Position numbers and translations under genes: made by a program. From Breviolum minutum Mf 1.05b.01 (lineage: Eukaryota > Sar > Dinophyceae > Suessiales > Symbiodiniaceae), in contig DF239433.1 in NCBI GenBank assembly GCA_000507305.1, positions 18,847 through 82,846 on the forward strand: a stretch of DNA of 64,000 nucleotides. The letters run 5' to 3'. Below are positions 58,636 to 64,000 of the stretch, one piece after another. The first letter of the stretch is position 1; each line of letters begins with the position of its first letter. The notes under the pieces were generated by a model. That model was not told where the DNA came from. It ran no database searches and saw only the letters and a list, made by a program, of their open reading frames with translations.

Positions 58636-58848
58636 TTACCATGCAAACTCAGATGCACCCTTGTTTCGATTCCAAAAGCTCACTTTTTGGTACTTTAAAA
58701 ACACGACATGGAATACAGGTATGACTACCGGCATCAGTTTGGTTGCTGTTTGAACCCTAAAGGATGGTCTTGTTTTGGCAACAGTTCTACAATTATATGC
58801 ATAATCATCCATGCATTCAAGGTTAACCAGTTCCAGACTAATCGCTGC
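58636..58848 (-). CDS. candidate terminal exon, unidentified
   Basis: Seventy codons from TGACCCTTCAAG to TAA: AAISLELVNLECMDDYAYN, then FRVQTATKLMPVVIPVFHVV. Hydrophobic strands with charged turns. A CCG|GTAGTC donor inside could shorten it. A plus-strand frame overlaps. Confidence 0.42.
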   Translation of the reverse strand, partial: AAISLELVNLECMDDYAYNCRTVAKTRPSFRVQTATKLMPVVIPVFHVVFLKYQKVSFWNRNKGASEFAW

Positions 58849-58944
58849 CTTGAAGGGTCAGATGCCGTCAAGCACCGTGATTCTCAAAGGTCATTTAAAC
58901 CCATTTGTCGTTCAAAGGCAAACATAAAAGTTGCCAAGCATATT

Positions 58945-59037
58945 ACCCATAGTGTCCATGTGTGGTATATTTAGCTACATGTACCATAAAAAATCAACCA
59001 AATGTAGGTGAATATACCATAAATGGATCCTATGGGT
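58945..59037. repeat. palindromic element, ATCCATGTATGGTATATTTA family
   Basis: CCCATAGTGTCCATGTGTGG pairs with CCATAAATGGATCCTATGGG. Confidence 0.85.
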
Positions 59038-59098
59038 GGGGTTGACTTCATTTTGCAAGGAATTCCCAGAGAAAAAAAAAGGAAGAACCGCACACCCT

Positions 59099-59314
59099 TT
59101 AGTTTTTAAGTTCAGAAACGCGAAGTTTAGAAGATTGCTCAATTTTTGTCACGTGGCATTTTTTCGTTGTAACAATCCGGAGGCATCTTCTTCTCCCCGA
59201 CAGGTACGGGCCCCAAATGTCGCACCTGTTGGCGCCATCACTGCAATACCCGTGGGAAAGTTGAATCCCGTCTGGTCGTTGCGTGCCTGGAGTTTTTTGC
59301 ATTCTCCCAAGCAA
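59099..59314 (-). CDS. candidate Cys/Gly/Arg-rich exon
   Basis: PDGIQLSHGYCSDGANRCDIW, then SGRRRCLRIVTTKKC and TAA at 59099. GC-rich codons. A 126-codon plus-strand frame (59036-59416) overlaps, so strand remains open. Confidence 0.36.
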   Translation of the reverse strand: MLGRMQKTPGTQRPDGIQLSHGYCSDGANRCDIWGPYLSGRRRCLRIVTTKKCHVTKIEQSSKLRVSELKN

Positions 59315-59458
59315 ACTACGAGATTTTCAGTACAGAAGGTGCGACTTGAACAAATGCCATCAAATGATACATTGAAGAATAAAAGTGGCGAGAATGATGG
59401 TGATGAGAATAGTTAATGAACATACTAGTAGTATTTACATGATAAAACAATGTAAAGC

Positions 59459-59495
<37 letters not shown>

Positions 59496-59499
59496 CGAC

Positions 59500-59537
<38 letters not shown>

Positions 59538-59560
59538 CGAGGAGGAGAAGGAGGAGGAGG
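59459..59560. repeat. GAT/GAC/GAG trinucleotide tract
   Basis: ATGATGATG... with GACGACGAT and GAGGAGGAG interruptions. Confidence 0.9.
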
Positions 59561-59854
59561 AGGATGCTCTTACTTATGATGATAATCATTGTAAGTTGCA
59601 TGTGTTTGTATGATATCTTTCTGACATCCATTGGTTCTTATCTTCAAGCAAATCCACAAAGAAATATCCTGAATTTCTTTGAACACGTGCGAGTTTTGAC
59701 AGCCCTAAATCCAGTGAGATATTGCATGACTGCAATGTGCGGCCAAATGCACAGTTTCTGAAGTGGTACTGTAAATATACGTAAACTTATAATATGATAT
59801 ATGAATATGTTATATAAAATATACCAAAGAAATTAAATTGCTAGGTCCATTTTA

Positions 59855-60024
59855 TCATTCGCCCGAGGGTGTGCTGGCCTCACCCATGCCACCAAAGGAT
59901 TCAATGTAGGTCAAGGTGGAATAGCTCGATGCATTGATGAACATCACACGATGTTGGCCTGCGATGATTTTTTGTTTTCCAGTCCCGGTATAGGGGTCCG
60001 AACGGTTCAGATGAGAATGGTACC
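59855..60024 (-). CDS. terminal exon following a CCTCCAGG element, unidentified
   Basis: 55 codons to TGA: RSDPYTGTGKQKIIAGQHRV, then FINASSYSTLTYIESFGG. High GC at third positions and a natural composition. The palindromic element 60019-60118 ends CCCTGGAG on the minus strand, and the frame follows that AG, so the acceptor lies in the terminal repeat. A second palindrome (about 60120-60235) sits upstream. Function not recognised. Confidence 0.58.
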
Positions 60025-60118
60025 CTCCAGGGAATCCTGACATATCCCCACCTGGGGAAAAGGAAAATCATCTTCAAAATGCCAATTTTTGGGGGATATG
60101 TTAGTTCCCTGGAGGGTA
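60019..60118. repeat. CCTCCAGG-family palindrome
   Basis: GGTACCCTCCAGGGAATCC pairs with GGATATGTTAGTTCCCTGGAG; inner CATATCCCCACCTGGGG. On the minus strand its right end is the acceptor of the exon 59855-60024. Confidence 0.85.
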
Positions 60119-60655
60119 ATTTTCGGCCCCGAAAAAACCTAAGATGGATATTCCAAAATGACGCCATATCTGAAAGGAGATACATTTCAACAAATATCAT
60201 TTTTGGGGTATCTATCTTAGATTTCTGGGGGGTACCTAACCAAACTATTATATGCTGAGGAGGTGATTGGACACTCCCAATCATTATCTGACAATATGAC
60301 TGGATGCTTACGGGGTAGTATATAAATCCCGGCTTTTGATAAGTGTTTTTCTTTTTTTGAATACCCTAAGGATCCGTTGGTATGTCCTAAGAATTTCCCT
60401 GATGCAATCGACCTGGGGATGGGATTGAGACCATCAATCCTATTCTATGGAGGGGGGATTACAATCTCTGTTGACTCTATTGAAACTGGCCTAGGAGAGT
60501 ATGTCATGACTTCGCCAGCATATCATTTCTAACACACTGATATCCCAATCGAAAAGGCAAACACGACTCCTCAAGTCAAAAATGTCGGGTAAAATAACTA
60601 CACTGAGACCCAAGGATGGACAAGGTTGGTATTATCTGGGCAATTCAAATCTATT

Positions 60656-60768
60656 TACCCTCCCTGGAACTAATGGTTTGCCGCTGAAAATGGATGGTTG
60701 GAAGACTACGTCTGCACGTTCTTTCTTGGGAAGAGCTACTTTCAGGTGCTATATTAGTTTCAGGGAGG
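60656..60768. repeat. CCTGAAACTAACA-family palindrome
   Basis: TACCCTCCCTGGAACTAATGG pairs with CTATATTAGTTTCAGGGAGG; AATGGATGGTTGGAAGACTA core. Confidence 0.82.
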
Positions 60769-60817
60769 CTGTTCTTTTACTTCCTTTACACAGATCTGCG
60801 AAAAAAAATCCCACCAT

Positions 60818-61504
60818 TTAGAGTGAAGTCGGCAAAATTTGGTCTGAAAACAGGGGCCGCACAACAATATCCAGACTCTTTTTGAAGTTAAACATCAACC
60901 ATTTCTCAGGAGAAATGGAGAGCTGGCGCTTCACAAACTTTCGGGTCTGACTCTCTAAAACATCCAAAAACCAAGGTTTTCGTCCTCTATACCAACAACC
61001 TTTGGTGGAGACAAGCATGATAGTGTGGTCTATCCTGGGCTGCTCATTAGGGCGAAACATGCACAAATTCGAACATCCTTCCACACCATGTCACCCGAAA
61101 AAGTCCAGAACCAAGTATGAAGGGCAACCACAAGGGGTACTTGTAGAATCTGCACCATTTGCACATGTAACAACTCTGGAAGTCGGCATACACGTTGAGT
61201 ACTCTGCAGTTTCCTGAGATCATTCCCGGATGGTTATGACGTTGTGAAACGTGTGATTTTTCGATGAACACGTAAACCTTGGACCATTATTTTCACTGAC
61301 AGATTCTTGGGAACAACTTCGAAAAAACACCTTGAAAAGTAAAGAAACATCATATCATCCCAGCTTTCCATGTTTTCCCATCCCCGGAAACATCGAAACA
61401 AACCGCCTGTATCAGAGACAAAGAAATAACGATCGCGCGCGTGCGGAAAGAGAGGTGTCATTTCCAACTCTTCGCTGATGTGAGTTCGGTTCAACGGTTT
61501 GTAC
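60818..61504 (-). CDS. 3' part of a multi-exon gene, three exons, >=193 residues, unidentified
   Basis: Exon A 61278-61504 follows AATCACCAG (THISEELEMTPLFPHARDRY; ends KIMVQ) and ends CAAG|GTTTAC. Intron 64 bp, ending GATCTCAG. Exon B 61112-61213 (CRVLNVYADFQSCYMCKWC) ends CTTG|GTTCTG. Intron 34 bp, ending GTGGAAG. Exon C 60818-61077 (MFRPNEQPRIDHTIMLVSTK; FVKRQLSISPEKW) ends TAA. All three lengths are exact for their phases (227, 102, 260). Cys- and Trp-rich centre, aromatic N-part, basic C-part. No family recognised. Confidence 0.68.
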
Positions 61505-62800
61505 CTGGTGATTTTTTTGTTTCAGATCTTTGGAGTCCAGAAAATGGAAGGTTTTTTTGGGGAAAACAACACAGAATCAGAAGTGGACGAAAAATATTCC
61601 ATGGTAAATAATAGGGCCGTTATATATATTATATACCTAGGAAACAGATGCACTATATATAATATGTGAATCTGGGGATTTCTTAGGTTTCAAAGTCAAA
61701 ATGGGAAGTTTCCCCAAATGGCCAAACCAAAACATCTTGGAATCTCAAATCTTTAAGTGCCAACTTCTAGTTTGAAAAAGCTCAGCGAGTGCTCAACGTC
61801 TATCTGGAATCTGGTTGATCATTTGTTCCTCCTTTGGAATTGATCCGTCCATAAAATCTAATCATTGTTAAGCCCTGTCCAGAAGCATCAAACTTCTAGA
61901 ATTTACATAAGACATAGCAAAACGCAAAGATATACATTGACATGATTACGCAACAATAATCATCAATCAAACATGACACTTGAAAAAAAAAACTCTCAAA
62001 GTCTCAAATGATCTCAAATGGCTGTAGGAAGTTGTCTAAAATCTAAAATCAGTAAGTGTTTCCCATGATAGGGAATGGCTTCCCAGTTTAGGCTTGCTTA
62101 AGATGCTTGGAAAACTCAAACATATCCCACATTGGTACTATTTTCGGATCTTTTATTGGCACATTGCTAGATTTTGGCTGATGTCTCACCAAAATCACCA
62201 TCAACCAGGCGCACCCCACAGCTTCTCCAACCTAAACCTAAACTCAAAACACTAATCCATTACTCATTGGTTGATTGGTTTATCCCACAAGATCCCATGG
62301 GACGAACGGTATATATTCACCTACATTCGGGTTGATTTTTTTTGATGGTTTTCCATGTAGGTAAATATATAGCATGCATCCGGATTCCTAAGGTTATGTA
62401 CCCACTGGGCGAACGTTAGCTCCCCGTGCTCCCTTGACCCCCCCCCCCCGAATCCCGGCACATGGCGAGGTAAGTTGGGAAAGAGAGCTGAGCATCACCT
62501 GCGATAGGTGGTGACCCTAAACTAAGGGCCTGCCAGTTCCATCAACGCACCAGGTGAAAAAATCTCATTTTTTTTGACAGCAATCCTTGGACAGTCCAGG
62601 AATAGAAACAAATATTTTATATATGTATATGTATAGATTTTTTAAGACATACATTTACATAGAAATATAGTGCGAATATATATATATATGTATTTTTATT
62701 TGCTTTGTTTTGTTTTGTTTTGTCCGGTTTGTCCGTTACCTCATGGCTTTTATTATGAGTAAACAGTTTAGGAGTATTTGTGGATATGGCAAAACAGGAA
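61505..62800. other. AT-rich spacer, no gene seen
   Basis: Upstream side of the 60818-61504 gene. Contains (TA)n near 61620-61660 and 62630-62690, a GGTATATTTACC-family element at 62287-62390 and a C10 run at about 62440. More 5' exons of the gene could be hidden here but none stood out. Confidence 0.4.
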
Positions 62801-62811
62801 GGCATGTGAAA

Positions 62812-62947
62812 CTACTTTGTGGATCTGTCGACAGAAAAATAGGCTGAACCATGCTGGAAGCCCAACGACCGCCAACAAACATCATTGGTTGATACACTTT
62901 TTAGCCATAAAATCAATTTCCCAAGGATCAATGTAATGTAAGGTATA
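62812..62947 (-). CDS. candidate terminal exon, unidentified
   Basis: After TCAACATAACAG the frame gives 44 codons: IPYITLILGKLILWLKSV (hydrophobic, possible membrane helix), then STNDVCWRSLGFQHG and TAG. It lies about 1.3 kb upstream of 60818-61504 in the same direction, so it is probably the end of the preceding gene. Confidence 0.48.
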
Positions 62948-63242
62948 CTGTTATGTTGACTTCTTATGATGTTACATGATGTAAATGTATTGATCCTATG
63001 AGTTTGTTTTCGTTTCCTAATATAGGTAAAACCACGGGAAAGTTCGTGCAATTTGGGGCGGAAAGATCCCAATAGATCCGATCACTGTGGTCCCCAGGTG
63101 GTGACCTGACCTGGAAATCCCCATTCTCCCGGTGGATCCAGACCCCTAGAGAATCGAATAGGATGTTTTGGGAAACCCAATCCCATCCGAAAAGACGATA
63201 GGAATGGATCGGGTGAATCCCTTTCAAAACGGACATACAAAC

Positions 63243-63345
63243 CTAGTTGGTGGTTGAACCAACCCATTTGAAAAAATATGCTCGTCAAAATGGGTTCATC
63301 TTCCCCAATTTTCGGGGTGGAAAAAAAACATGTTTGAAACCTGGA
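63243..63345. repeat. TTGGTGG-family palindrome
   Basis: CTAGTTGGTGGTTGAACCAA at the left; GTTTGAAACCTGGACC at the right is degenerate. Internal TATGCTCGTCAAAATGG and TTTTCGGGGTGGAAA. Confidence 0.75.
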
Positions 63346-64000
63346 CCACATAGAAAAACTACTATAAGTGGATTTATCCCTAGTTATACCCGATTACAAC
63401 CATGGTTTTTGCTGGGGTTGCAACTACCTTAGAACTAGGGTCCCGGGCCCCTTCTTGATACAAACGAATTCTTAGGGTGATTCTTATCCAGGGTGGATTC
63501 CGGGAATCGAATCTCCATCACCCCAAAGACCGAGGTCCGAGCCCAGCACTGGTGCTTCCTCAAGGGTCTTTCAAGCGTCGGCATGTCGTGATGTCCACCC
63601 AACGTTTCGACCCCGTTGGAAAAGTTGTGGTATAAAACCAATCCATATAGGAATCCATGGGACGATTCTACGTATATTTTGCCGACATTTAGTTGTTTTG
63701 TTGCTTTTTTATGGGTTTTTTCGTATTAAGTATATATACACCAGTCCCATGCTATGGGAATACTGCCTTAGGCATACTTCATTTCAGTATACCTAAGTAT
63801 CCCTGTCATCATTTGTTCTGAGACAAAGGAATTTTTGAGAACAAACTGGAATGCAAAGTTCAAACTTCATTTCTTTTGGGAACCAACAACCCCAAGGATA
63901 CATGGGAATTGTGTATTTGCCTAGGTAAATGATGGTTCAAGGTTTACCTTCACATCATTGTTGTGTGGCATCTGAAAATGGGGGAGCGACAAAAGCCAGC

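Noticed and set aside
1..64000. tRNA or rRNA genes
   Set aside because: No cloverleaf-like A/B-box pairs or conserved rRNA segments were recognised by eye; a covariance-model scan would be decisive.

Overview
Organism and overall reading. The window looks like dinoflagellate nuclear DNA (Symbiodiniaceae/Suessiales-like), though no marker gene fixes the species. Three things point there: (1) a Ty1/copia-type polyprotein with the Gag, CCHC knuckle, DNGA protease and methyltransferase-like layout I know from dinoflagellates; (2) small exons with GT-AG and some GC-AG introns, nearly all credible ones on the minus strand, as in head-to-tail dinoflagellate gene arrays; (3) a Cys-rich two-domain protein whose start codon follows directly on an AG acceptor, as expected for spliced-leader trans-splicing. 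No bacterial features, rRNA, tRNA or CRISPR were seen.

Layout. 1-0.4 kb: tandem ~86-bp repeat; 0.4-2.35 kb: AT-rich DNA without genes, ending in AATTAGAGGG-type inverted repeats. 2.35-5.6 kb: a 3'-truncated copia element on the minus strand (polyprotein 2329-5322, primer-binding site at 5350-5361, LTR from 5363). 5.6-64 kb: a mosaic of short minus-strand exons separated by dozens of palindromic MITE-like elements in at least ten families. The best-supported genes are 50948-51930 (three exons, complete, internally duplicated), 60818-61504 (three phase-consistent exons ending in a stop), 45482-45901 (two exons), 15437-17111 (a phase-consistent chain), 22714-22993, 21882-22106, 25713-25940, 47843-48018 and 59855-60024. 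Most candidate exons cannot be given a function from sequence alone. Open frames of this length also arise by chance, so confidence rests on splice-site fit, matching phase between neighbours and residue composition. A 232-N gap lies at 38752-38983.

How it fits together. Several palindromic elements have ends that read GT...AG or carry a GTAAGT or an acceptor AG inside the terminal repeat, and at several loci such an element occupies an intron, or supplies one splice site, between frames that join in phase. The central inference is that the MITE-like families act as introners: DNA transposons that become introns on insertion. Some other introns look extremely short (34-41 nt). The retroelement carries a cytosine-methyltransferase-like domain between protease and integrase, linking a mobile element to DNA modification.
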